Below are positions 38,463 through 49,350 of a stretch of DNA of 64,000 nucleotides, in pieces (positions within the stretch are counted from its first letter, which is position 1; every line of letters starts with the position of its first letter). This DNA comes from Onchocerca lupi (taxonomy: Eukaryota; Nematoda; Chromadorea; Rhabditida; Onchocercidae). The notes beneath the pieces were generated by a model. The model had not been told where the DNA came from. It was given only the letters and a program-made list of their open reading frames with translations, and did not search any database. A program made the translations under genes and the position numbers. The DNA lies in NCBI GenBank assembly GCA_028564675.1, contig JAOVVO010000021.1, forward strand, positions 186,001-250,000, in the 5' to 3' direction.

Positions 38463-39380
38463 TATTGAAAAATATGTTGCATCTCAGATGTCGAATTAAT
38501 TAGTCTTTTCACTGCTTATGTCGGGAATATTGGAAAGATTTCATTTTTGATGAAAGATTTATTGATGATGTACTTATAAGACAGTTATTTATCACTGGAA
38601 AGTCGGAGTTTAGATTATTCTTTTCTGTTATCGATAGTAGGGATATTTGTTGGGAGTTTGCATTGATTTGGAATTTAATGAATTATGGATGATATCCGAA
38701 TTGAAAACACAATGCTTGTCGAGTTGTCGATGAGAGTTATAGTCCAAGCTTCATCAAATCCCAACTCTAGGTAAATTCCCAATAAATGTCCCCAATGAAG
38801 GAGAACAATCCAAATTCCGATTTTTCCAGTGATATTCAGTTAACTGTCTTATTACGTTTATTAACAGTAAATCTTTTATAAAAAATCAACTTTTTCCAAT
38901 AACTATTGTCTGTGACAGTTGTTTAAAAAAAAAAAAAAACTTTCGCGAAGATATTTGATGCCACGAAATTATTTCTTTATTCTGGGCCAAGATTTCCAGT
39001 TCTGCATTGATTCTTTCAGCTTTGAATCTACTTCTTATTCCTCCTTTGAATTCGATAAATTTTGAATTAAAAAATTTAGATTTGCATGGAGTAATTAATA
39101 ACTTTTCTTCAACTTCTTTTGCAAATATAGTTTTGTGACTAGAGTTGGATTAGTGATTTATAACTGTTCAATCAGTAATAATAGGTTACACTGATCGCAT
39201 GATCTTTAGAAGCTTTTTTTCATATCAATAATCCTTGATCATGTTATAGATGCTGACTTACAATATATTACTTATACGAAGAGTTTGGTTATTAGGACAA
39301 AGAGTAAGAGATGGACAATGCTTACAGTTTTAAACAATGCACAATGTTTCTTTTTGTTACAATTATTTATTGCATATCCT
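38463..39380. other. Spacer downstream of the methyltransferase gene
   Basis: 0.9 kb without a recognisable gene, presumably with the 3' UTR of the methyltransferase. Its last bases lead into the satellite block. Confidence 0.55.
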
Positions 39381-39704
39381 GTTCGAAGAATAAGATATAT
39401 CTTATTTTATCGCTAAACATGTGCATATATCTTATTTAAGCGCTATATACACGCTTATATTTTACTTTATTGCTAAGCGTATCTTGTGGCTAAAATGAGA
39501 TATACTTGCGCTTGCGATAAAATATGATCTATACTTATAATTAGGGCTAAAATAGAATTTACGAATATGTTTCGCGATTAAATAAGTCATACATGTGTTG
39601 TTAGCAATTAAATAAGCTATATGCTTAGCTATAGCCATAAAATGAGATATACGTGTGCGCTTGCGTTAAAATATGATCTATGCTCATGTTTAGGGCTAAA
39701 ATAG

Positions 39705-39730
39705 AATTTACGAACATGTTCGTAAATTCA
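39705..39730. repeat. 26-base perfect palindrome at the edge of the Rep insert
   Basis: GAATTTACGAACATG followed by TTCGTAAATTC reads the same on both strands. It forms where a satellite unit meets a short inverted fragment of itself, directly before the G/C-rich start of the insert. Confidence 0.9.
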
Positions 39731-39769
39731 GGGGGGTGGGGGTGGCGAAGCCCCCCCCCCCATCCCCCA
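39731..39769. other. G/C-rich hairpin bordering the Rep fragment
   Basis: A run of G with single T breaks (39731-39745), GGCGAAGC as loop and closing pairs, then a run of C (39750-39762) and ATCCCCC. It can fold into a GC stem and is the most GC-rich spot in the window, standing out against the AT-rich surroundings. Confidence 0.8.
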
Positions 39770-40137
39770 CCATCCATAAAAATCATCTATTATTACAACA
39801 TCTTGTTGATTATACCCATCCCACCATTTTTCCATATTGGCAGTTTTTATAAAAAAACTTTTGGACAGGAAACAGGCGAATGAAGTTTTCCCAACACTTA
39901 CTTGGATTTTTCCTCCGCCTGATCCACAATCATTATTACCATGCGCCAGATTAACAATGGGCAAATTTGGTAAAAAAATGTGGTAATCTGTGTGAGCCAG
40001 TAAGCGTAACCACATACGCCGCACTACGTTGGCGGTTAAACAGGTTAGTCTGGTAGTTGCTACGTCGGATCTATCTCCTCCGCACCTATTTGGACTCTGA
40101 GAACATTGATAATGTACTCTGTGTACTATGAAAAGTT
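39731..40137 (-). mobile_element. Insert carrying an endogenous CRESS-DNA-virus-like Rep fragment
   Basis: A segment of about 400 bases splits a satellite unit between CGAACATGT and TCGCGATTAGTCATAG. On the minus strand a frame is open from 40192 to 39728. Within it, about 39770-39892, are features of a superfamily 3 Rep helicase of the circovirus type: a Walker A-like VGKTS (about 39895-39881), KWWDGY, and the Walker B block VVIIDDFYGW (39799-39770). The N-terminal HUH nuclease part, the origin and a capsid gene are not recognisable; the part before Walker A is unlike Rep, and the frame runs into a G/C homopolymer tail after the Walker B block. This looks like an old, truncated copy, not a working gene. 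Assignment is from remembered motifs and needs a search. Confidence 0.62.
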
Positions 40138-41149
40138 CGCGATTAGTCATAGATTTGTTATTAGCAAATAAATAATCTATATGCTTATGCATAGCGATAA
40201 AATGAAATATACGTGTGCGCTTGCGATAAAATAAGATCCATGCTCATGTTTGGCATGTGCGCTTATAACACACCTGTCGCGAAACTTGGCTGTTATGAAT
40301 AGGGATGCTTTACGACATTAAGGTTTTTAAATACTTAATTAGGCTAAGTATTTTTGACTACAATGCGTGGAGAGTCGTCCAGTATTGGCGGACACAGTAC
40401 ACAATAGATGAAATATAGAAAAGTAAAGAAAGAAAGGGTGGAGTTCATCGATAGATAGTGTGGATAGTGAGGTTAGGCAAGCCGCTTCGTTATTGTTCTC
40501 GTAAGGAAGTTAACTGTAACACTAGTTTTTTTGGATCATCGCTGCCATTTATCTTTCTTTTAGTCCACGCTTTGGCGCTTCTGGATGTCATTAATCCAGG
40601 GCGACGTCTCATCAGTCAAAGCGGACGCCAACTTTGATGGTTGCATCATTTCACTTCTACTATCACTGGTGAACATTTATATCATAATAATTCTAGTACT
40701 GGATTTTATATATGTGTATGTAACGCTTTTTTCTCATCAAAATTATCAGTCAGATTAATCCTCTTTGATGTATTCTATTTACAAATTACATGAAATAATT
40801 GAAATCATATTACAATGCAATTCTTATATAATTACTACAGTTTATAATTCGGTACTTATTTCTGCAAATTTTCTATTACTTTTGGCAGTAATATATAGTA
40901 AGCTTGGTATACATCTGTGTCAATGGTGGTATTGCTTTAAATATCATCACTGTAATTAATATCAGTAATTAGTAGCTGCAATTAATTGACGAAACTTTCA
41001 ACTTGAGATTAACTGAAATATGGAAAGCCCAAAACTCGTTTAGTTAACTTCCACAAAAGGAAATATGTGGGTACGGTACGAATGGAAGTGATCAAGGCCA
41101 GGGCAATTAGTATTTATCATATTTTTTTCAAATTACATATCTTCACTTG

Positions 41150-41475
41150 AAATCGCATTAAATTTCCGATTTTACTTTCTTCAAAATCGCACTAGCTTCG
41201 TCTTTATTCTTTGGTTTCAATACATCCTTAGGAAAGGTCAAATTTTCGATCATCACTTTGTGATGATAACCGACCGGCATATTCCGTCAGATTACGAGGC
41301 CAGTGATCCGAGTTTGGTATCAACATCTACACACTTCAACATCTTCCTCATTTGATTCCAAAATATCCGTAACATGCGGAAAAACGAGGAAATGAGCGTT
41401 CCTTCGTTCGTATACGATATACTATGGGTAGCGGATCATTGTTTTTTATCTGTATAAGAATTTTGAAAATTCTGT
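41150..41475 (-). pseudogene. Decayed coding remnant, unidentified
   Basis: Minus strand. After CTTATACAG (about 41455) a frame encodes NNDPLPIVYRIRTKERSFPR, then the reading shifts to FPHVTDILESNEEDVEVC. After stops, a last block PVGYHHKVMIENLTFPKDVL continues to KPKNKDEASAILKKVKSEI and a stop at about 41158. Codon composition is clearly protein-like, but at least two frameshifts and stops break it. I cannot name the parent protein. It could be a pseudogene copied into the repeat region. Confidence 0.45.
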
Positions 41476-41887
41476 AGAATTAGAACTTATCAAGTATCAG
41501 AAAAAAGGAAAAAAAATTAATCAGTTTCACATAAATTAACATAATTTCGTGCCGTATACTAAAATCTCTGCTGCTGCACATTAAACGTCGTCTCATATCG
41601 CCTCGAATCACTTTATAGCCATTCCTCTAACATTTCTGCATTAACACTCTCCTGTCACCCTTTTATACCGACTGACTCACCCAGTCTACCCTACTCCATT
41701 TACAGGAAATTTTAAAAATGGCACGTATCTTTTTTGCCCGCCGCTGAATTTACTGAATGCTAACACCAAATACAGGGAAATGCTCAAAGGGACCATCTTT
41801 GCTTTCTGTTTTATTTATTTTTTTTATCTTTACGATTATGCTGGGAAGCAAGAAAAAAAAAATTTGTCAGCGTGAAATGGTGGTGGT

Positions 41888-42190
41888 ACTCGACTATTGA
41901 TGAGTTTTGGTCTTTTGACCGGGTAATTAAACTCCGCATTTGAGGCCATTATTACGCTTGCAAAAAAAGTCAAGACATAATCAAAATCAAACAATATTAG
42001 AGTTTCAAATAATGTCAAAATTACGTCTGGACTTTAGTCCTTTACAACATTGTAATGAATCATCCTATCTCTTAACAATTTTAACTGACATTTATTATAT
42101 TTGACTTCTTACGAGATAAAATAAGAAAGAAAAAGATAAAATTATTTTATACATTAATATGAACCATTTTTTACTCGGTTATCCCGACAA
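41888..42190. repeat. Direct duplication, copy 1
   Basis: Pairs with 42956-43252 in the same orientation. Shared anchors in order are ATTGATGRG, GGTAATTAAA/GATAATTAAA, ATTACRCTT, GACATAATC, TTTAGTC(C)TTTAC, ACTGACAT, CTTACGA and CGGTTATCCCGAC. Divergence is high, so the duplication is not recent. Confidence 0.75.
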
Positions 42191-42204
42191 TACTCTTGAC
42201 TTAT

Positions 42205-42780
42205 ATAATCGCGAAACATATTCGTAAATTCTATTTTAGCCCTAAACACGAGCATGGATCATATTTATTGCAAGCATACACGTATATCTCATTTTATCGC
42301 TATTCATAAGTATATAGCTTATTTATTTGCTAACAACACATCTGTGACTAATCGCGAAACATGTTCGTAAATTCTATTTTAGCCCTAAACATGAGCTTGG
42401 ATCATATTTTATTGCAAGCGCACACGCATATTTCATCGCTATACCAAAGCATGTAGCTAATTTAATTGCTAACAACACATTTATGATTTACGCAATCGCG
42501 AAACATATTCGTAAATTCTCTTTTAGTTTGAACATAAATGTGGGTCATATTTTATCGCAAGCGCACACCTATGTCTCATTTTAACCATAAGATATGTGTA
42601 TATATTTAGCGATAAAGTAAGATATACGTGTGTATTTAAGGATTAAATGAGATATACGTGTGTTTAGTGATAAAATAAGATATAGGGCTCATGTTTAGCG
42701 TTAAAATAAGATTTGGCGGTTAAGTAAACTATATGTTTAGTAATTGAATAAGCTATATGTTTAGTTCGCGGTTTCGTCGA
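42205..42780 (-). repeat. Satellite array B, mostly inverted relative to array A
   Basis: At 42205-42590 about three units of the same satellite run in the opposite direction (CGCGAAACATATTCGTAAAT, TCTATTTTAGCCCTAAACA, GCAAGCGCACACG). From about 42600 to 42780 the orientation flips again (GATAAAATAAGATATA, ATTGAATAAGCTATATG). Arrays A and B thus form a large broken inverted repeat with about 2 kb between them. Confidence 0.85.
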
Positions 42781-42955
42781 TAGGGAGATCCGTTCGTTTT
42801 CCGAGAGAAGTTACAGTGAAATGTTGGACTGCCTATTGCTGGCTACTCCTTTTTAGTCTACACCGTGCGCTGGCTTTATGTCTGGGTTTAATTAATCAAC
42901 GGACAAAACCTCATCAATCAAAGGAAGCGCAAGCTTTGATTGTTTCATTATTTCC

Positions 42956-43252
42956 GACCATTGATGGGGTATTGGTTTCAGCTTGATAATTAAATTGCAC
43001 ATGTGAGATCTATCATTACACTTACAGAGTTAAATTTAGACATAATCGACCAAATTTAGGCAGTATAACGTTTCGAGTCGTTTTGCAATTATGCATATAG
43101 AATTTAGTCTTTACAGCATTACAGTTAATCGTTATAATATTTTTACTGACATACTTTACACTTAGACTACTTACGAAATGAAATAAAGAAGAAAGATTGA
43201 AGTACTTGGTTGAAATTGATATAATTTTTTTTTTTTCGGTTATCCCGACGTT
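42956..43252. repeat. Direct duplication, copy 2
   Basis: Partner of 41888-42190; ends with CGGTTATCCCGACG at 43239-43252. Upstream, 42830-42960 resembles 40540-40675, so the duplicated unit may be larger than the two well-matching copies. Confidence 0.75.
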
Positions 43253-43259
43253 CCCGATT

Positions 43260-43740
43260 GAAGGAAATAAACTCTTTCAAGGGAAGTAAGCAGAAGATCT
43301 AGACATGGTTCAGACCTTTGGATTGTTGTATCGATGATACCTTTGGCTCCTCTTTGTTCGATGGCTGTATCTGCACCATTTATATGGAATAACTGTGACG
43401 TTCCTTTGGCTTGAAGATTTGCAGCATGGTGAACAAGAAATAGACTGAATTAGTCAACAGATAGACCGATCTCCATTTTAGCAGCAGTAAGCATACGATA
43501 TTATAACAACATTTGCATCAGTCGTAATCAGTTTCCAGTGTGCTTCAAGATTTGCTAACCCTTTTTGAGTTAATTTTGCAAATTTATCGATTTCATCTTC
43601 CAGTTGTTCAGCTAATTCTTCTCCTTGTTGACCAACTGCATCCATTGCTTTTAGATCCAATTTTTTGATTTCATCATGAATATCCTTCAATTTTTCCTTG
43701 GCCGATTATGCTCTCTTAATTAGGCTGACTGACATTGTTC
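43260..43740 (-). pseudogene. Broken coding remnant with charged helical segment, unidentified
   Basis: On the minus strand an ATG near 43735 starts MSVSLIKRA, hits TAA, and continues in the same frame into KEKLKDIHDEIKKLDLKAMD and GQQGEELAEQLEDEIDKF, then KLTQKGLANLEAHWKLITT, ending at a stop near 43478. Further on, other frames encode MEIGLSVD, VHHAANLQAKGTSQLFHING and IEQRGAKGIIDTTIQRSEP. The charged helical part could form a coiled coil. The in-frame stop and at least two frame changes suggest a pseudogene, though a spliced gene with one nonsense mutation is possible. No family recognised. Confidence 0.45.
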
Positions 43741-44760
43741 TATCTCGTGGCACCAAAATAAATTGTCGTTTTGTTGAAAATTGGTTATTGGCACAGATGA
43801 ATTTGTTATGATAAAGCCTTGGTATTAACGCAAAGTTTATCGCTGATACTACGTTAGCCATCGATTATGCCTTTCTTATTCATCATTACAATTTTAGATG
43901 AACATCGAAGGCATAATTGATAGCTTGGATATTTTTTTGTACATAGTGGGGAAAATTATTGGAAATTTGATTAGATGAGTTGGTCGATTTGATTTGAAGT
44001 TTTAAGAGAAGAGTTTTTTGGGTTGAAAATTTCTTACTTGAGGATTTTCTTCTGAATTTATGAGATTGATCTGGAATTTCACATGATCAGAATATGAGAC
44101 ATGATCAGCGATTTATTTGTATCGGATTATTAACGTTTAATCGGTTATTCCGATCTATTTATGTCATGTAAATTATTTTGATTAGTTCAAAATATTCTTA
44201 TTATGAGAATGTTTTGATTTTTCCTGTATATTTCTGCAATACAAATTACTTTGATTAATTCATGTATAGTGTATCATCAGGATATTTCGATTTTCCACAG
44301 CTTAGTCCATTTAATTATTATTACTGTGTGAGGGATTATTGAAATAATGGAAAAAGTTTTGAATGATTATGGATGATTCTTGTATGATTTCTATGATATC
44401 TAAAAATAAAACATAATAATTAATGAATGATAAATATATTGTTGGAATTTCGCCAATCATATGCTTAACTATAATTCCAGTAATAAACAATTAATTATAT
44501 GTAAACAAGTTGATTCCAAGCATTGCATAATGGCTTGTGATAAAAGTTGCGAAAAATTATTAGAATATTCGAAAATTATTGCGTTGCTCTATGAAAGGAA
44601 GAATTTCTTGTTTATTTTTAAAGTTTTTTGCTTGAATTAATTCATTATTTAAAACATTATCATCAAACAAAATCAAACATTAACTGATTTTTGATTATAG
44701 CATGAAAATATATACATATACATGACATGGGCAATAAATTCTTCCACATTTGCTTATCTT
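43740..44760. other. Spacer, no gene seen
   Basis: 1 kb of AT-rich sequence between the repeat mosaic and the inverted-repeat element; no exon, RNA gene or repeat recognised. Confidence 0.5.
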
Positions 44761-44762
44761 TT

Positions 44763-45327
44763 ATATAAATAAAAATGTAAATGTTCGTTGTTATGATCTT
44801 AAATCTCCTAAAGTTCTTCACCGATTGCTTTGAAATTTTGACTCAAGTTGCATTCGAGTAGGCGAGTATTTTTGTATAGATGTACCCACTTTTTTTTATA
44901 TGTTACACCTGTGACAAGTAGGCGGATTGAATTTTTTAAGGACGCTTACTTTATGCACTGCTACGCCTTCATGAGCGGACTCAATTTATTGATCACTGCA
45001 TTCAGCAGAGCCACGTTTTCGCGCGATCGATCCGTTAGTCCGGAATTTCTTAAATACGCGCCTTATCTATTTAAAATTACGCTTATTCGAATGCAATATT
45101 GTGTCGAAATTTCAAATCAGTTGAGGAATTTGAAAACTTCTGTAGAAATGAACAATACAGAAAGCTGGCGCGGTCAATAAATTCAGTCCGCTCACTTATT
45201 CTTATCTGTCGCAAGTGTAGATGAAGAAAAAAAGCAGGTATATTTGTAGAAATATGCGCTTATTCGAATGCAACATTGTGTGAAAAGTCACAAGAAATAT
45301 TTGCATTTTTATTTATATAGATTTTTT
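44763..45327. mobile_element. Non-autonomous Helitron-related element with inverted ends
   Basis: Starts TATATAAATAAAAATGTAAA and ends with its inverse (TTTGCATTTTTATTTATATA, about 45303-45322). The left part repeats the left ends of Helitrons A and B (CACCGATTGCTTTGAAATTT, GCATTCGAGTAGGCG, tract of T, then a TGTGACAAGTAGGC block). Inside, TGAGCGGACTCAATTTATTG (about 44972) is repeated inverted at 45173-45193. It codes for nothing. Helitron-like elements with terminal inverted repeats are known from the Helentron/HINE group; that assignment is inference. Confidence 0.7.
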
Positions 45328-45840
45328 GATTTCATTATTAAAGTACGACTTAAGTTCTAGGATTTTTTTGAGATTCGAAAGTAACGAAAGATGTTTCAAC
45401 TTTGTTGTGAACTGAAAGGAACTTTGCCACTAAATATTTTTTTCTATGCTCAGTTCCCGGGATTTTCTTATCTTCAGTGCACCGCGTCTATATTGTTGAG
45501 GAATTAAAATCTAGAATGTAAAATGTAGATTGCTCTAGTAATGAAAAACTGCAGAATATTCTAATTTTTCAATATTTAATTCATCGTTGATAATATATTG
45601 CTCTTTAATCGAAACAGTAGCCTGGATCTTTCGATAAAGTTGAAATTCAAATTTCGAAATTCTTCGATGGTGAGATTTCACAGTTTTAGTGGTGTTAAAT
45701 TCAAGATTGGGACGGATTTTAAATTTGTTCGACTGATTTATCTCTTTTTGATCGCCTAGCTGTGCTGCTTTCGTAAGTTTTCTAACATTGGGTTTTTCAG
45801 AAATAAAAAGAAATTGAAGATTCATTAAGAATTATAGCGA

Positions 45841-47985
45841 ATGGAATCCACTTCGAAACTCAGAGTAAGTTTCCTTCCAAACTTTGAATTTGATTTTTTT
45901 TTTTTTTTTTTGCCGCAAAATTCATAATTTATTCTGTTCCTTTACTCCACACTTTGAAACTTGGAAATTCACTAAAGAACTGCTTAGATTTCAGATTCTT
46001 TGTCTTCATGGTTATCAACAAAATGCTGCAATTTTCCGGGAGAAATCAGGAAGTTTCCGGCGCCCTATGAAGAAATACGTTGATTTCGGCAAGTTTTAAA
46101 TGTTTCCATTATGTTGAATATTTTATCGTTTGCAGTGTTTCTTGCAAATAATCACGAAAATACGGTGTTATCTTTATTTCATGATTGTTTTTTGTCAGAA
46201 ATATGGTGATCATTGATTCTTCAAATAAATTTATCCTTGAGTTGTTAGAATACTGAGTTTGCCAAATTATTTGCAAATCATTTTTTGCTTGGAGTTTGTA
46301 TTCTATTTTACTTTAAGCTCTGAATTTATTGAATAATTGTTGAATAGTAATTTTAGAGCTTAAAATCCATCAATCTTTTTTTCTTTTTCTTTTTCAGTTT
46401 TTATGAATGCTCCGCATGAAGTTGAAATGGAACCTGCTTCAGAAACTGCAGGTGATTTGATGTCAGGTGAAGCATGAAACTTTTTACCATTTTAACTATG
46501 AATTCAAAGACTTTCGTATACCATGATGCGCTTTTGAGATCTATATTTTTGGTTTCTCAGAAGAGTTTTGGAAATTTTTGCTTGAATTTTTAATTTCTCG
46601 AGCAATAGAAAGTACTATGAAAAAATATATTTCTGTAAAAAAGATGTATGTAGTCAATTTACAAAGATTATGAATTTATTGAGAAAGTAGATTAATTTAT
46701 TGTAACTTATTTATAATATAATCATTTGAATATATCTAAATACATCTTAGAACTTTTCTTATAGCAGGTATAACTCCAGCAGATTGTCGTGGATGGTGGT
46801 ATGTCTCGAAACGTTTTTATACGAGGAAAGTGAAAGACCATGAAGGTTTTGAGGAATCTGTGCAGGCAGTCGTAGACTTTGTTCGGAAAGAAGTAATTTT
46901 TTTTTTTTGTTGTTGTTTTTGTTATATTTCGAATAAAAAATAAATTTGAAATTCGTACAAAAATTTTTTTTATTTGTGACATTTAGAGGAACGGCCTTGT
47001 TTCCAAAATTTGGATGAAAGTATTTTTAATATGTTCCTTCATATTCCATATCAATTCTTTTTTTTACCAGTTTTTTTTTTTTTTAATAAACTAATATCCT
47101 TCTCTCCTTTTAAAGAAAACATCATCTTAATCACTTAAAAGAATAAAAGAAAGATGAATTTAGGGACCTTTTGATGGAATACTTGGTTTTAGTCAGGGTG
47201 CAACCTTGGCTTTTTTATTATCTGCTCTAAAAAATAAAGGAGGTATATTTTTGCTTCTTTATTTAAAATTTCAATTTTTGCAAATCCTTATAGTTTTGTG
47301 GATAGTACAAAAGGATTTCTGATAATTGCTAATTGCAACTGGAAAACAATTTTACAGAAAAAACGAACAATTTTTCTGTAGCAAAGCTTTTTTTGCAGTC
47401 TAGTTTTCAGGCCTTTTTTCTTCATTTGCTTTTAATTATGTTCTACACTATGCGTTGTCAATCTAGTTGTTAAATTTCAGACGTGAATATTGATTTTAAA
47501 TTTTTAATTCTGATATCCGGATTTCCAAGCAGAAATCATGAGCATCAAAAATTGAACGAGATGCCTCAACCAAATCTTCCATGTCTTCATGTATACGGTG
47601 AAACCGACAAGGTTATCTTTTTTTTGTTTTTCATAAAAAGATGATTTTACAATAAATATTTCGAAAATATGTGATCATTTCCATTTCTTTAATTTAGATT
47701 TTCCGATGTATACTTCCTCTAATTTTTTTAAATTTTAATTTATATTACATACCGTATGAATTTTTCTTTTCCTATTTTTGGTAATATGTAATTCTATGTT
47801 TTCAAATGAAAGAGTAGGTATTTCTCGATATTGAGCAATGGGACGGAAATTATTTAGTTCATTTGTAATTCATTTTACATATCAGTTAGAAATGTTACTC
47901 TTTGGTAAAATTAATATAATTTTTGATGTTGGGCTTTATTTTTAATGTTATTGCGCCGCTGCTGGTCAACCTCACTTATAATTGT

Positions 47986-48047
<62 letters not shown>

Positions 48048-48375
48048 TTCTACATATTCATTGTCATACTTAAAAAGTGAAGATTGATGAGATTGAAAAT
48101 TATCAGAATTTTAATCGAGTTTTGTGACATTATAATCTATAAACAATTTAAGATTCCCAGTTTGAAAATAATTAAATCATAATTTGAAAAACATTATAGA
48201 TTTTATTTTGCAGATTGTTTCTCATGAATTAAGCGCAAAACTTGTGGATCTTTTTGACAGAAATATGGTTATTGTGGTCGAGCATCCTGGTGGGCATATG
48301 GTGCCTAATATGTCCAAATATAAGACGATGATTGATAAATTCTTCGAAATAGTTAAAAGTGTTGCCAACACTTAA
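45841..48375 (+). CDS. OVCA2: OVCA2/FSH1-type serine hydrolase (esterase), 7 exons, 228 residues
   Basis: Exons 45841-45864, 45995-46088, 46398-46466, 46765 (or 46768)-46892, 47164-47242, 47481-47611, 48214-48375. An alpha/beta hydrolase of the FSH1 family: ILCLHGYQQNAAIFREKSGS at the N-terminus, GWWYVSK, nucleophile elbow GFSQG with Ser115, acid Asp174 in YGETDK, and His203 in HPGGH. Length equals human OVCA2 (227). The human enzyme hydrolyses long-chain esters; substrate here is unknown. No signal peptide, so cytosolic. Intron 2 begins with GC (GCAAGT at 46089): only exon end 46088 (phase 1) gives DFVFMNAPHEV, the expected family sequence. The intron 3 acceptor is a NAGNAG (TAGCAG), which allows one residue more or less. 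Intron 6 holds a 56-base T run. Confidence 0.95.
46089..46397 (+). other. GC-AG intron in the OVCA2-type gene
   Basis: Donor TTCG/GCAAGT, acceptor TTTTTCAG. A GT four bases further on (GTTTTA) would give phase 2 and lose the frame of exon 3. Confidence 0.85.
47987..48042. repeat. 56-base T homopolymer
   Basis: Uninterrupted T run in intron 6 of the OVCA2-type gene, about 170 bases before the exon 7 acceptor. Length is likely to be unreliable in an assembly. Confidence 0.9.
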
Positions 48376-49350
48376 AAGTAATTTATTGGTACCAATATAC
48401 TGTTACTGTTATTGTTACTATACCATACCATGTAAAAATTTTGATTTGACATTAAACTAATCAAAATGGCAATCAATATATCAAAACATAGCAGTATGAG
48501 GTCAAAATCAAATCAGTACTGTTTTTCTTGACTATATTTCTAGTTTCCAGGAAATCAGACATAGTATAAAAACATGATCACATGTTCTATAATCGACTTA
48601 GATCTTAAGCATGATAAAGTGCTGAACGGAATAATCATAGTGTGTTGCTCTTAATTTGAATATTTTAGCATATGTATCGAACTTGAAATGTTCAAATATT
48701 TCAATAAGATATCAGATGTATCAATATCAGATGAGAAATAAATTACATATTTGAGTTACAATTTGGATGTTGTCCGATCATTTAATGGTTTCATCAATAA
48801 TTTGAAAAGATTGCTGATCTTTTGTCCTGTAAAACAGTTAAAGGCAATTTTTTTACAGATGAATATTATCAAACTTTGAGAAAGTGATATATTTTTTTGA
48901 AGAAAGGATATATTTTTCAAAAAAAAAAAAAAAAAAAAGAAATGAATTAAATTTTTCTAAAAAATCTGTAGGGACTTCTATTTTCTTGCTCCTCTTCTCT
49001 CTTAATTTCTCTACTTTATTTAATTTTATTTCAAAAAGTTGTGATATTGCATAGTTAGACTTTTTTAGTCTAATTGTTAATTTGGTTTTAATTTTCAGTC
49101 TCAACTGCAATTGTCCTGTCTTATATTTTATAATTTTTTTAGTATCTGGAACGGAAAATTATGATGAAGTAATCTTGTCTAGTTGATATTCAGATGTTAT
49201 AAAAGCAATGAGAAATTTTACTGTAAAGATGGCGAAATTTGGTGACGTTTGTAAAGTCCTTACAAGATTTTTAGAAAAATTTCTGAGGAATGAACATCTA
49301 TCTATGCTCAAAAATCAAGAAGAATTAGCAGAAATTATTATATTTCGTTA
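48376..49350. other. Convergent spacer between the OVCA2-type and TSP1-like genes
   Basis: About 1 kb holding the 3' regions of two convergent genes. It includes an A run at 48919-48938. No other gene seen. Confidence 0.6.

Larger units (their letters stand above)
39380..40260 (+). repeat. Satellite array A, about 150-base units, broken by a viral Rep insert
   Basis: The unit runs: GATAAAATGAGATATACGTG, GCGCTTGCGATAAAATATGA, GGGCTAAAATAGAATTTACG, CGCGATTAAATAAG, GTTGTTAGCAATTAAATAAG. One full unit is seen at about 39490-39636, the front part of a second at 39637-39730, and the rear of a unit at 40140-40260. The break between the last two is where the Rep-bearing segment sits. Looser GATAAAAT..ATATAC copies extend back to about 39380. 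Confidence 0.85.
40260..42200. other. Repeat-associated region between the satellite arrays
   Basis: Holds three things: a segment at about 40540-40675 similar to 42830-42960 (shared TTAGTC..AC, CATCARTCAAAG, TTTGATKGTT); a decayed coding patch on the minus strand (41150-41475); and, at 41888-42190, one copy of a 300-base direct duplication. The rest shows nothing recognisable. Confidence 0.5.
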
